From Clostridiaceae bacterium (lineage in GTDB: Bacteria > Bacillota > Clostridia > Peptostreptococcales > Peptostreptococcaceae), in contig CABIVQ010000043.1 of assembly GCA_902362365.1 (NCBI GenBank), positions 1 to 25,549 of the forward strand: a stretch of 25,549 nucleotides of DNA, written 5' to 3'. Below the pieces are notes generated by a model, which had not been told where the DNA came from, did not search any database, and saw only the letters and a program-made list of their open reading frames with translations. Made by a program: the position numbers and the translations under genes. This document shows positions 8,964-17,700 of this stretch, one piece after another (positions within the stretch are counted from its first letter, which is position 1; each line of letters begins with the position of its first letter).

Positions 8964-9611
8964 ATGGGAATAGCGAATGATAAGGAATATGAATTTTTGG
9001 ATAACAGCCAACAAGATGAGTATAATATAGTATTAAAAGCAAGCAATGGGGATAAACTAGCTTTAGAGTATATTATTACAAAGTATAGAAATTTTGTTAA
9101 AGCAAAAGCTAAGTCATATTTTTTGGTAGGAGCAGATAAAGAAGATATTATACAAGAAGGAATGATAGGACTTTATAAAGCAGTAAGAGATTTTGATGGA
9201 AGTAAAACAAATTCATTTAAATGTTTTGCAGAGATATGCATAACGAGACAAATAATAACTGCAATAAAGACGGCTACTAGACAAAAGCACATACCGTTAA
9301 ATTCGTATGTATCTTTGAATAAGCCAATATATGATGAGGAATCAGATAGAACTCTTTTGGATATTATAGCTACTAGTATAGTTACAGATCCAGAAGAACT
9401 AATAATAAGTAAAGAAGAGCTAAAACGTATCCAGTCAAAGATGGATGAACTATTAAGTGATTTGGAATTGGAAGTATTAGAACTATATTTAAATGGCAAG
9501 TCATATCAGTACATAGCAGATAGACTAAATAGAGATGTAAAGTCAATAGATAATGCTCTTCAAAGGGTTAAGAGAAAATTGGAAAAACATCTTGAAAACA
9601 GAAATGATTAA
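8964..9611 (+). CDS. sigH: RNA polymerase sigma-H factor
   Basis: SigH (Spo0H) is the sigma-70 family factor that directs post-exponential and early sporulation transcription in Bacillus and Clostridia. The 215 residues are close to the 218 of B. subtilis. Region 2 is clear in EYIITKYRNFVKAKAKSYF, followed by DIIQEGMIGLYKAVRDFD (core binding, residues about 50-75) and AEICITRQIITAIKTATRQKH (-10 recognition). Region 4 is at about 160-210 with a helix-turn-helix in NGKSYQYIADRLNRDVKSIDNALQRVKRKLEK. GGGGGAAA lies upstream of the ATG. The last codons contain TTGAAA, the -35 box of the tuf promoter, so sigH and tuf transcription overlap. Confidence 0.93.
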   Translation: MGIANDKEYEFLDNSQQDEYNIVLKASNGDKLALEYIITKYRNFVKAKAKSYFLVGADKEDIIQEGMIGLYKAVRDFDGSKTNSFKCFAEICITRQIITAIKTATRQKHIPLNSYVSLNKPIYDEESDRTLLDIIATSIVTDPEELIISKEELKRIQSKMDELLSDLELEVLELYLNGKSYQYIADRLNRDVKSIDNALQRVKRKLEKHLENRND

Positions 9612-9620
9612 TAGTAAAAT
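9592..9620 (+). promoter_or_regulatory. Promoter of the first tuf gene
   Basis: TTGAAA (9592-9597, inside the end of sigH) and TAAAAT (9615-9620) are separated by exactly 17 bp. The predicted leader is about 54 nt. The boxes match those of the rpoB promoter, but without the TG extension. Confidence 0.6.
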
Positions 9621-9666
9621 ACTTACCATAAGCTTATTACAAGCAAAATTATATAACATAACAATA

Positions 9667-9756
9667 GGAGGTATTTCAAAATGGCTAAAGCTAAATTTGA
9701 AAGAAGTAAACCACATGTTAATATAGGAACAATAGGTCACGTTGACCACGGTAAAA
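9667..9756 (+). repeat. Direct repeat copy 1 (tuf SD and 5' end)
   Basis: These 90 bases are identical to 25460-25549. Identity begins at the GGAGGT ribosome binding site and runs to the end of the window copy, while the bases just upstream differ. Confidence 0.95.
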
Positions 9757-10874
9757 CTACATTAACAGCTGCTATAACAAAAACTTTACACGAAAGATAC
9801 CAATTAGGAGAAGCTGTAGACTTTGCTAACATAGATAAAGCTCCAGAAGAAAGAGAAAGAGGTATCACAATATCAACTGCTCACGTTGAGTATGAAACTC
9901 CAAACAGACACTACGCTCACGTTGACTGTCCAGGACATGCTGACTACGTTAAGAACATGATAACAGGTGCAGCTCAAATGGACGGTGCTATATTAGTTTG
10001 TTCAGCAACTGATGGACCAATGCCTCAAACAAGAGAGCATATACTATTATCAAGACAAGTTGGTGTACCATACATAGTAGTATTCTTAAACAAGTGTGAT
10101 ATGGTAGACGATGAAGAATTATTAGAGTTAGTTGAAATGGAAATAAGAGACTTATTAAATGAGTACGAATTCCCAGGAGATGACACTCCAATAATAAGAG
10201 GATCAGCTTTAATGGCTTTAGAAGATCCAACTTCAGCTTGGGGAGACAAAATAGTAGAATTATTCGAAATAATAGATGACTATATACCAGCTCCAGAAAG
10301 AGATGTTGATAAAGACTTCTTAATGCCAGTAGAAGACGTATTCTCTATAACAGGTAGAGGAACAGTTGCTACAGGTAGAGTTGAAAGAGGTATATTAAAA
10401 GTTCAAGACGAAGTTGAAGTAGTAGGACTTTCAGAAGAACCAAGAAAGATAGTAGTTACTGGAGTAGAAATGTTCAGAAAATTACTAGATCAAGCAGAAG
10501 CTGGAGATAACATAGGAGCATTATTAAGAGGTGTTCAAAGAACTGAAATAGAAAGAGGACAAGTATTAGCTAAGCCAGGAACAGTTAAAGCTCACACTAA
10601 ATTCATGGCTGAGATATACGTTCTTAAAAAAGAAGAAGGTGGAAGACATACTCCATTCTTCGATGGATACAGACCACAATTCTACTTCAGAACAACTGAC
10701 GTAACAGGTGCTTGTAAGTTACCAGAAGGAATAGAAATGGTAATGCCTGGAGATAACGTAACTATAGAAGTTGACTTAATAAACTCTATATGTGTTGAAG
10801 AAGGATTAAGATTCGCAATAAGAGAAGGTGGAAGAACAGTAGCATCAGGTGTTGTTGCTTCTATAATGGAATAA
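9681..10874 (+). CDS. tuf: Elongation factor Tu, first copy
   Basis: EF-Tu brings aminoacyl-tRNA to the ribosomal A site as a GTP complex. The 397 residues are full length. The GTPase motifs are GHVDHGKT (19-26), [17 protein letters not shown] and GSALMAL. Domain 2 (about 210-300) and domain 3 (about 305-397, ending VVASIME) follow. AGGAGG precedes the ATG. It has its own promoter and a terminator directly after it. A second tuf starts at 25474 with an identical beginning. Despite very high expected expression the gene uses AGA for Arg and many ATA codons for Ile. Confidence 0.98.
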   Translation: MAKAKFERSKPHVNIGTIGHVDHGKTTLTAAITKTLHERYQLGEAVDFANIDKAPEERERGITISTAHVEYETPNRHYAHVDCPGHADYVKNMITGAAQMDGAILVCSATDGPMPQTREHILLSRQVGVPYIVVFLNKCDMVDDEELLELVEMEIRDLLNEYEFPGDDTPIIRGSALMALEDPTSAWGDKIVELFEIIDDYIPAPERDVDKDFLMPVEDVFSITGRGTVATGRVERGILKVQDEVEVVGLSEEPRKIVVTGVEMFRKLLDQAEAGDNIGALLRGVQRTEIERGQVLAKPGTVKAHTKFMAEIYVLKKEEGGRHTPFFDGYRPQFYFRTTDVTGACKLPEGIEMVMPGDNVTIEVDLINSICVEEGLRFAIREGGRTVASGVVASIME

Positions 10875-10894
10875 TTTCTGAATAAGAAATAGCC

Positions 10895-10928
10895 AAAAAA
10901 AGAGGGGGAATTTACTCCTCTTTTTTTT
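10895..10928 (+). terminator. Intrinsic terminator after tuf
   Basis: AAAAAAAGAGG pairs with CCTCTTTTTTTT around a loop of about 11 bases, ending in eight T. It separates tuf from the rpmG promoter 22 bases further on. Confidence 0.9.
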
Positions 10929-10949
10929 AAGAATGAAAAGACAAAAACA

Positions 10950-10978
10950 TTGACAGTCATATTAATTTGTGATAACTT
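10950..10978 (+). promoter_or_regulatory. Promoter of rpmG-secE-nusG-rplK-rplA
   Basis: TTGACA (10950-10955), 17 bp, TAACTT (10973-10978), with TGA directly before the -10 box (extended -10). The leader is about 95 nt and contains an AT-rich hairpin (TAATACTT at 11005-11012 with AAGTATTA at 11028-11035) that has no T run. Confidence 0.72.
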
Positions 10979-11079
10979 ATACAAGGTAATGATTTGGAAG
11001 GTAATAATACTTCAATTAAAAGAATTAAAGTATTATATTATTTAATATATTTACTTACAAAAAGTTGGAGGTGTAGCAG

Positions 11080-11229
11080 ATGAGAGTAAAAGTAACTTTA
11101 GCATGTACAGAGTGTAAGCAAAGAAACTATAACACTACTAAAAACAAGAAAAACAACCCAGATAGAATAGAATTACAAAAATATTGTAGATTCTGTAAGA
11201 AACACACTACTCATAAAGAAACAAAATAG
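11080..11229 (+). CDS. rpmG: 50S ribosomal protein L33, zinc-binding form
   Basis: L33 is a small protein of the large subunit near the E site. The 49-residue frame [17 protein letters not shown]... ends HTTHKETK. Cysteines 9, 12, 36 and 39 form two CxxC pairs, the zinc-binding (C+) version. GGAGGTG lies 7 bases before the ATG. It is the first gene of a unit with secE and nusG, the common Firmicutes arrangement. Confidence 0.95.
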   Translation: MRVKVTLACTECKQRNYNTTKNKKNNPDRIELQKYCRFCKKHTTHKETK

Positions 11230-11255
11230 TTTTTAATTAAGGATGTGAGTGTAGT

Positions 11256-11480
11256 ATGGCTACTCAGGTAAAAAATGGCATAATGCCTAAAAAGAAAAGA
11301 TTTAGTTTAGTGACTTATATAAAAGAAACTAAGCAAGAGTTAAAAAGAGTTACGTGGCCGACAAAAAAGGAATTACTGAAAAATACAGGAATAGTTTTAA
11401 CTGTAGTTATTTCGTTCACTATATTAGTATGGCTATTAGACACTGTTTTATCTGGTGCACTAGCATTTATACTAAAATAG
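11256..11480 (+). CDS. secE: Preprotein translocase subunit SecE
   Basis: SecE is the essential membrane subunit that clamps SecY in the secretion channel. The 74 residues have the short Firmicutes form. The cytoplasmic amphipathic part holds YIKETKQELKRVTWPTKKEL (about 26-45), the SecE signature. One membrane helix follows (about 48-70, TGIVLTVVISFTILVWLLDTV). AGGATGTGAG lies upstream of the ATG at 11256. The ATG at 11283 would give a 65-residue protein and cannot be excluded. It lies between rpmG and nusG, 18 bases from the latter. Confidence 0.93.
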   Translation: MATQVKNGIMPKKKRFSLVTYIKETKQELKRVTWPTKKELLKNTGIVLTVVISFTILVWLLDTVLSGALAFILK

Positions 11481-11498
11481 ATAAAAAGGAGAAAGAGA

Positions 11499-12041
11499 AT
11501 GTCAGAATTACAAGAAGCAAGATGGTATGTAGTTCATACCTATTCAGGACATGAAAACAAGGTTAAAGCTACTATAGAAAAAGCTGTAAAGACTAGAGGT
11601 ATGGAAGATTGCATAACTCAAGTTGTTGTTCCTACTGAAGATGTAGTTGAAACTACTAAAACAGGTAAGGAAAAAACTAGACAAAGAAAAGTATACCCAA
11701 GTTATGTATTGATTAAAATGATTATTACAGATGAGTCTTGGTATATCGTAAGAAATACTAAGGGTGTTACAGGATTTGTTGGACCTGGTTCAAAACCGGT
11801 ACCATTAAGTGATGACGAAGTTATTGCTATGGGGATTGATTTAGAGTCTACTAAAGTTGTTAATGGAGAAACTGATTTGGAAGTTGGAGACAACGTTCAA
11901 ATTAAAAATGGTCCATTTAGCGGAAAAATAGGGACTATAGAAAAAATCAATATGGAAAACAAAACTGTTACTGTTTGCTTGGATGCTTTTAATAAAAAGA
12001 CTCCATTTGAAATGGACATTGATAGTATAGAAAGAATATAA
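11499..12041 (+). CDS. nusG: Transcription termination/antitermination protein NusG
   Basis: NusG binds the RNA polymerase clamp and modulates pausing and coupling to translation. The 180 residues contain the NGN domain (ARWYVVHTYSGHENKV at about 7-22, VYPSYVLIKM, WYIVRNTKGVTGFVG) and a C-terminal KOW domain (about 125-180) with VGDNVQIKNGPFSGKIGTI. AAAGGAGA precedes the ATG. It is co-transcribed with secE upstream and rplK 37 bases downstream. Confidence 0.97.
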   Translation: MSELQEARWYVVHTYSGHENKVKATIEKAVKTRGMEDCITQVVVPTEDVVETTKTGKEKTRQRKVYPSYVLIKMIITDESWYIVRNTKGVTGFVGPGSKPVPLSDDEVIAMGIDLESTKVVNGETDLEVGDNVQIKNGPFSGKIGTIEKINMENKTVTVCLDAFNKKTPFEMDIDSIERI

Positions 12042-12078
12042 TTTTTATATGTAAATAATCTGAGGAGGTGCGATAAAA

Positions 12079-12504
12079 ATGGCTAAAAAAGTTATAGGTC
12101 AAATAAAATTACAAATACCTGCAGGAAAGGCTACTCCAGCACCACCAGTTGGTCCAGCATTAGGACAACACGGTGTTAACATAATGGGATTCACAAAAGA
12201 ATTCAATGCTAAAACTGCAGATCAAGCTGGGATGATAATACCAGTTGTTATAACTGTATATCAAGATAGATCATTCAGTTTCATAACAAAAACTCCACCA
12301 GCTGCAGTATTATTAAAGAAAGCTGCTGGTTTAGATTCAGCTTCAGGAGAACCAAACAAGAAGAAGGTTGCTACTTTATCATCTGATGAAGTTAGAAAAA
12401 TAGCTGAATTAAAAATGCCTGACTTAAACGCTGCATCAGTTGAAGCTGCTATGAGCATGATAGCTGGTACTGCAAGAAGTATGGGTATCGTTGTAGAAGA
12501 CTAA
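12079..12504 (+). CDS. rplK: 50S ribosomal protein L11
   Basis: L11 binds 23S rRNA at the GTPase-associated centre and forms the base of the L7/L12 stalk. The 141 residues are normal. [27 protein letters not shown] is the N-terminal signature containing the proline-rich switch. The RNA-binding C-terminal domain has [14 protein letters not shown] and ends [21 protein letters not shown] precedes the ATG. The 70-base gap to rplA holds a candidate L1 regulatory site. Confidence 0.97.
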   Translation: MAKKVIGQIKLQIPAGKATPAPPVGPALGQHGVNIMGFTKEFNAKTADQAGMIIPVVITVYQDRSFSFITKTPPAAVLLKKAAGLDSASGEPNKKKVATLSSDEVRKIAELKMPDLNAASVEAAMSMIAGTARSMGIVVED

Positions 12505-12516
12505 TTTTAAATTAGA

Positions 12517-12566
12517 CACTTCGTATAGAAGTGGGAGGTTTTAAACCGAAAAATACCACTAGGAGG
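12517..12566 (+). promoter_or_regulatory. Candidate L1-binding mRNA site mimicking 23S rRNA
   Basis: GTGGGAGG (12531-12538) and AAATACCAC (12551-12559) bracket a short GGTT/AACC stem. The same two strings flank the L1 stalk in 23S rRNA as I recall the E. coli sequence. The GTGG/CCAC stem ends one base before the rplA AGGAGG (12561-12566). L1 binding there should hide the start region. A second hairpin, CACTTC (12517-12522) with GAAGTG (12528-12533), uses the same GTG and excludes the first. Confidence 0.7.
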
Positions 12567-12574
12567 AATAAAAA

Positions 12575-13273
12575 ATGGCTAATAAAAGTAAAAAATATGT
12601 AGAAGCATTAAGCAAAGTTGATAGAACTAGAATGTACGATGCTAAAGAAGCATTAACTTTAGTTTCTGAAATAGCTAATGCTAAATTCGATGAGACTGTA
12701 GAAGCTCACATCAAATTAGGTGTTGACTCAAGACATGCTGATCAACAAGTTAGAGGTGCTGTTGTATTACCACACGGTACTGGTAAAACTAAAAGAGTTT
12801 TAGTTTTCGCTAAAGGTGCAAAAGCTGAAGAAGCTAAGAATGCAGGAGCAGACTTTGTAGGGGCTGAAGAATTAGTTCAAAAAATACAAGGTGAAAACTG
12901 GTTCGAATTCGATATAGTTGTTGCTACTCCAGATATGATGGGTGTAGTTGGTAGATTAGGTAGAGTATTAGGGCCTAAAGGTTTAATGCCAAACCCTAAA
13001 TCAGGAACAGTTACATTTGATGTAGCTAAAGCTATAGATGAAATAAAAGCAGGTAAAGTTGAGTACAGATTAGACAAGACTAACATAATACACGTTACTG
13101 TAGGTAAAGTATCTTTCGGTGGAGAAAAATTAACTGAAAACTTTGCTGCATTAATGGATGCTATAGTTAAAGCTAAGCCAGCTGCTGCTAAGGGACAATA
13201 CTTAAGAAGTATATCAGTTGCTTCTACTATGGGACCTGGAGTGAAAGTGAATCCAGCTAAAATAGCAGAATAA
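12575..13273 (+). CDS. rplA: 50S ribosomal protein L1
   Basis: L1 forms the mobile stalk at the E site and, in many bacteria, represses its own mRNA. The 232 residues are normal. Domain I is split (about 1-65 and 160-232) around domain II. The signature [25 protein letters not shown] is at about 125-150. The C-terminal part has [21 protein letters not shown] and [26 protein letters not shown] is 8 bases before the ATG and adjoins the rRNA-like site described separately. No terminator follows; the rplJ promoter starts 8 bases after the stop. Confidence 0.97.
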   Translation: MANKSKKYVEALSKVDRTRMYDAKEALTLVSEIANAKFDETVEAHIKLGVDSRHADQQVRGAVVLPHGTGKTKRVLVFAKGAKAEEAKNAGADFVGAEELVQKIQGENWFEFDIVVATPDMMGVVGRLGRVLGPKGLMPNPKSGTVTFDVAKAIDEIKAGKVEYRLDKTNIIHVTVGKVSFGGEKLTENFAALMDAIVKAKPAAAKGQYLRSISVASTMGPGVKVNPAKIAE

Positions 13274-13281
13274 TTATACTG

Positions 13282-13310
13282 TTGACACAGAGAAACAAAA
13301 ATGTTAATAT
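13282..13310 (+). promoter_or_regulatory. Promoter of rplJ-rplL
   Basis: TTGACA (13282-13287), 17 bp, TAATAT (13305-13310), with TGT directly before the -10 box (extended -10). The start near 13317 lies just upstream of the L10 leader. Confidence 0.72.
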
Positions 13311-13334
13311 AACATTTGTTGATATAAAAAATAA

Positions 13335-13405
13335 TAGTTTTGCCGTAGACAGTAGGGGCGTATTGCTTAAATATCCTACCGAGGTTTTAGATGGATTGAA
13401 TTACT
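13335..13405 (+). promoter_or_regulatory. Ribosomal protein L10 leader
   Basis: The core TGCCGTAGACAGTAGGGGCG (13341-13360) and ATCCTACCGAGGTTTTAGA (from 13373) match the conserved L10 leader, the binding site of the L10(L12)4 complex that folds like its 23S rRNA target. GTAGG/CCTAC forms the stem. A terminator follows directly, so binding probably controls transcription into rplJ. Confidence 0.92.
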
Positions 13406-13447
13406 AAAGCTTTGTGTGTCTATAATATTGATACAAAAGCTTTTTTT
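13406..13447 (+). terminator. Attenuator terminator of the L10 leader
   Basis: AAAGCTTTGTGT pairs imperfectly with ATACAAAAGCTTT around a 13-base loop, followed by seven T. It lies after the L10-binding structure and 53 bases before rplJ, so it cannot end an upstream gene alone. It is the natural output of L10 feedback. Confidence 0.85.
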
Positions 13448-13500
13448 AATGAGATATACGGCGTAAACAAACCTATCAGGTGAAGGAGGTGCACGTTTAG

Positions 13501-14004
13501 ATGAGACAAGCTATAGAACTTAAATCACAAGTTGTAAGTGAAATAGTTGAGAAGTTACAAAAATCTTCTTCTGCAGTTGTAGTTGACTACAAAGGATTAA
13601 CAGTTGAAGAAGTAACTGAATTAAGAAAGAAAATGAGAGAAGCTGGTGTTGAATATAAGGTATACAAAAACACTTTAGTAAGAAGAGCTGCTAAAGAAGT
13701 TGGTATAGAACAATTCAATGACGAGTTATTAGTTGGAACTAATGCAATAGCATTCGGATACGAAGATCCTGTTGCTCCAGCTAGAATATTAAAAGAATTT
13801 ATGGATTCTCATCCAAAAATGCAATTAAAAATGGGTGTAGTAGAAGGAGAATTCTACAACGAGTCTCAAATAGTTGAGTTCGCTAACATACCATCAAGAG
13901 AAGTTCTTCTTGCTAAGTTACTTGGAAGCTTAAAGGCTCCAATGTCAAACTTCGCATACTTAATAGATGCAATGATAAAGAAAGCAGAAGGGCAAGAAGC
14001 TTAA
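13501..14004 (+). CDS. rplJ: 50S ribosomal protein L10
   Basis: L10 anchors L7/L12 dimers to the ribosome and feeds back on its own leader. The 167 residues fit the family. The globular N-terminal part (about 1-130) shows SSAVVVDYKGLTVEEVTELRKKMREAGVEYKVYKNTLVRRA. The C-terminal helix (about 135-167) that binds L12 ends KAEGQEA. AAGGAGGTG lies 9 bases before the ATG. rplL follows after 87 bases. Confidence 0.97.
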   Translation: MRQAIELKSQVVSEIVEKLQKSSSAVVVDYKGLTVEEVTELRKKMREAGVEYKVYKNTLVRRAAKEVGIEQFNDELLVGTNAIAFGYEDPVAPARILKEFMDSHPKMQLKMGVVEGEFYNESQIVEFANIPSREVLLAKLLGSLKAPMSNFAYLIDAMIKKAEGQEA

Positions 14005-14091
14005 TTGTCAATTTTGAAAAAATAGATAAGGTTGCATAGTGACGTTATCATAATAAAAATAATTTAAGAAAAATATTCGGAGGTGCTAAAA

Positions 14092-14454
14092 ATGACAATA
14101 GAACAAATATTAGAAGCTATAGAAAACATGAAAGTTTTAGAATTAAATGAATTAGTTAAAGCTGCTGAAGAAAAATTCGGTGTATCTGCTTCAGCTCCAG
14201 TTATGATGGCTGGTGCAGCTGCTGGTGGAGCTGCTGAAGAAAAAACTGAATTCGACGTAGTATTAGCAGGAGCTGGATCTTCAAAAGTTGGAGTTATAAA
14301 AGCTGTTAGAGAAATAACTGGATTAGGATTAAAAGAAGCTAAAGAAGTAGTTGATAACGCTCCTAAGACTGTTAAAGAAGGAGTTTCTAAAGAAGAAGCT
14401 GAAGAAATGAAAGCTAAATTAGAAGCTGCTGGAGCTACTGTAGAAGTTAAGTAG
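14092..14454 (+). CDS. rplL: 50S ribosomal protein L7/L12
   Basis: L7/L12 is the multi-copy stalk protein that recruits translational GTPases. I start it at ATG 14092 ([18 protein letters not shown], 120 residues), with CGGAGGTG about 6 bases upstream; a GTG at 14083 lies inside that binding site. The dimerisation domain is about 1-32, the hinge [19 protein letters not shown] about 33-50, and the factor-binding domain about 54-120 with [24 protein letters not shown] strong terminator follows. Confidence 0.97.
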   Translation: MTIEQILEAIENMKVLELNELVKAAEEKFGVSASAPVMMAGAAAGGAAEEKTEFDVVLAGAGSSKVGVIKAVREITGLGLKEAKEVVDNAPKTVKEGVSKEEAEEMKAKLEAAGATVEVK

Positions 14455-14470
14455 TTTTTATAAAAAACAG

Positions 14471-14498
14471 AAAAGATGCCTTTTGGCATCTTTTTTTT
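14471..14498 (+). terminator. Intrinsic terminator after rplL
   Basis: AAAAGATGCC pairs with GGCATCTTTT around TTTT, ending in eight T. It separates rplJL from rpoBC, so rpoBC expression depends on read-through or on the promoter at 14633. Confidence 0.93.
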
Positions 14499-14632
14499 AT
14501 ATCTATATAAAAAATATAAAATATACGAAAAAAATAGAATTATAGATTGGCATTTTGTGCATAATAAATAATGCATATTTTGTGAGGTTGAATAATTATA
14601 CACAGATTGTGTAATAGTTATTAATATACATA

Positions 14633-14661
14633 TTGAAAAATAATAATTCTTATGGTAAAAT
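14633..14661 (+). promoter_or_regulatory. Promoter of rpoB-rpoC
   Basis: TTGAAA (14633-14638), 17 bp, TAAAAT (14656-14661), with TGG directly before the -10 box (extended -10). The leader is about 53 nt. A weaker candidate, TTGAAT (14588-14593), 18 bp, TAATAG, lies upstream. The rest of 14499-14632 is AT-rich with a few short inverted repeats and no gene. Confidence 0.68.
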
Positions 14662-14720
14662 TATTAGATGCGTTAGAATGACTATGGTTTTATTTTTAAT
14701 TATTGAGAGGTGAAAAGTGA

Positions 14721-17700
14721 ATGCCACATCCTGTCACGATAGGTAAGAGAACTAGAATGAGCTTTTCTAAGATAAAAGAAATAGCTGATTTACCAAATCT
14801 TATAGAATTACAAGTTGATTCATATAAGTGGTTTTTAGAAGAAGGGTTAAAGGAAGTATTTGAAGATATTTCTCCAATAGAAGATTATACAGGTAATCTT
14901 ATATTAGAATTTGTTGATTACTCTTTAGACGATAAGCCGAAATACGATATAGAAGAATGTAAAGAAAGAGATGCTACATACTGTGCGCCTCTAAAAGTTA
15001 AAGTAAGACTTATAAATAAAGAAACTGGGGAAATAAAAGAACAAGAAGTATTTATGGGCGATTTCCCACTTATGACAGAAAGAGGAACTTTCGTAATAAA
15101 TGGTGCGGAAAGAGTTATAGTAAGTCAATTAGTTAGATCTCCAGGTGTTTATTATGCTGAAGAGAGAGATAAAGCAGGTAAGAGATTAATATCTTCTACA
15201 GTTATACCTAACAGAGGTGCATGGTTAGAATATGAAACAGATTCTAATGATGTTATATCTGTAAGAGTTGATAGAACTAGAAAGCAACCAGTAACTGTTT
15301 TACTTAGAGCACTAGGTATAGGAACAGATGCTGAAATAATCGAACTTTTAGGTGAAGACGAAAGATTAAGTGCTACTTTAGAAAAAGATAATACTAAGAC
15401 TGTTGAAGAAGGATTAGTAGAAATCTACAAAAAGTTAAGACCAGGTGAACCACCAACAGTTGAAAGTGCTTCATCATTATTAAATGCTTTATTCTTTGAT
15501 CCAAAAAGATACGATTTAGCTAAAGTAGGAAGATATAAATTTAATAAGAAGCTTGCTTTATGCTACAGAATAATGAATAAAGTTTCAGCTGAAGACATAA
15601 TAAATCCTGAAACAGGAGAAGTATTTGTTAAAGCTGGAGATAAAATATCTTATGAAATAGCTAAAGATATTCAAAACTCAGGTATAAACGTAGTAAATGT
15701 ACTTGTTGATGAAGATACTACAGTTAAAGTAATAGGAAATAACTTTGTAGACATCAAGTCTCACATTAATTTTGACATAGATGAATTAAATATAAAAGAA
15801 AAAGTTCACTATCCAACATTAAAAGAAATATTAGATGAGTATAGTGACGAAGAAGAAATAAAAGAAGCTATAAAGATAAGAATGAAAGAGCTTGTACCAA
15901 AGCACATATTATTAGATGATATAATAGCTTCAATAAGTTATGAATTTAACCTATTCTATGAAATAGGTAATATAGATGATATAGACCACCTAGGAAATAG
16001 AAGAATAAGATCAGTAGGAGAATTACTACAAAACCAAGTTAGAATCGGTCTTTCAAGAATGGAAAGAGTTATAAAAGAAAGAATGACTGTTCAAGACATG
16101 GAATCAATAACTCCACAAGCATTAGTAAACATAAGACCTGTTTCTGCTGCGATAAAAGAGTTCTTTGGTAGTTCTCAGTTATCTCAGTTCATGGATCAAA
16201 CAAACCCATTATCTGAGTTAACACATAAGAGAAGATTGTCAGCGTTAGGACCAGGAGGACTTTCAAGAGAAAGAGCTGGATTCGAAGTGCGTGACGTTCA
16301 TCACTCACACTACGGAAGAATGTGTCCGATAGAGACTCCAGAAGGGCCAAACATCGGTCTTATAAACTCATTAGGAACTTATGCTAAGATAAATGAATAT
16401 GGATTCATCGAGTCTCCTTACAGAAAATATGATAAGGAAGCTGGAAGAATAACAAATGAAATACATTATTTAACTGCTGATGAAGAAGATTTATTCGTAA
16501 GAGCTCAGGCTAGCGAACCTTTAACTGAAAACGGTGAGTTCATAAATAACAGAGTTGTTTGTAGAACTGTAAATGGTGCAGTTGAACTAGTTCCAGCAAG
16601 CAGGGTAGATTACATGGATATATCTCCTAAGCAAGTTGTTTCTATAGCTACAGCGATGATACCGTTCTTAGAAAATGATGATGCCAACCGTGCCCTAATG
16701 GGATCGAACATGCAACGTCAAGCCGTGCCTCTAGTAAGAAGAGAAGCACCGATTATAGGTACAGGAGTAGAATATAGAGCAGCTAAAGACTCTGGAGCCG
16801 TTGTAGTTGCTAAAAACTCAGGTATAGCAGAAAGAGTTACTGCAGATGAAATAATAATAAGAAAAGAAGATGGAAGTAAGGACAGATATAAATTACTTAA
16901 ATTTAAACGTTCAAACTCAGGTACTTGTATAAACCAAACTCCAATCATCAGTAAAAATGATGAAATACAAGCAGGAGATGTTATAGCAGATGGGCCAGCT
17001 ACTGACTTAGGTGAAGTAGCTCTAGGAAGAAACTGCTTTATAGCATTCATGACTTGGGAAGGTTATAACTACGAAGATGCCATCTTAATAAATGAAAGAT
17101 TAGTTAAAGAAGATAGATTATCAACAATTCATATAGAAGAATATGAATGTGAAGCTAGAGATACTAAGCTAGGACCAGAAGAAATAACTAGAGATATACC
17201 TAATGTATCTGAAAGTGCTATAAAGAACTTAGATGATAGAGGTATAATCAGAATAGGTGCTGAAGTAGATTCAGGAGATATATTAGTTGGTAAAGTAACT
17301 CCAAAAGGAGAAACTGAACTTACTGCTGAAGAAAGATTACTTCGTGCAATCTTCGGAGAAAAAGCGAGAGAAGTTAGAGATACTTCACTTAAAGTTCCTC
17401 ATGGAGAATCTGGAATAATAGTTGATGTAAAAGTGTTCACTAGAGAAAATGGAGATGATTTATCTCCAGGTGTTAATGAATTAGTTAGATGTTATATAGC
17501 TAAGAAGAGAAAAATAAAAGTTGGAGATAAGATGGCTGGGCGTCATGGTAACAAAGGGGTTATATCTAGAGTATTACCTGAAGAAGATATGCCGTTCATG
17601 GCTGACGGAACTCCGCTTGATATAGTTCTTAACCCACAAGGGGTACCATCACGTATGAACATCGGTCAGGTACTTGAAGTTCATTTAGGTCTTGCTGCTA

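Noticed and set aside
11354..11554. A 66-codon frame overlapping secE and nusG
   Set aside because: It is a shifted frame inside secE with no binding site and no family resemblance.
14025..14049. GATAA/TTATC hairpin between rplJ and rplL
   Set aside because: Short stem with a large loop and no T run; not strong enough to call a feature.
14083..14091. GTG (14083) as rplL start
   Set aside because: It is within GGAGGTG; ATG 14092 gives the standard MTIEQ start.
14064..14603. A 179-codon open frame on the - strand across rplL
   Set aside because: It is antisense to rplL and its terminator, low in complexity, and arises from the AT-rich composition; rplL explains the sequence.
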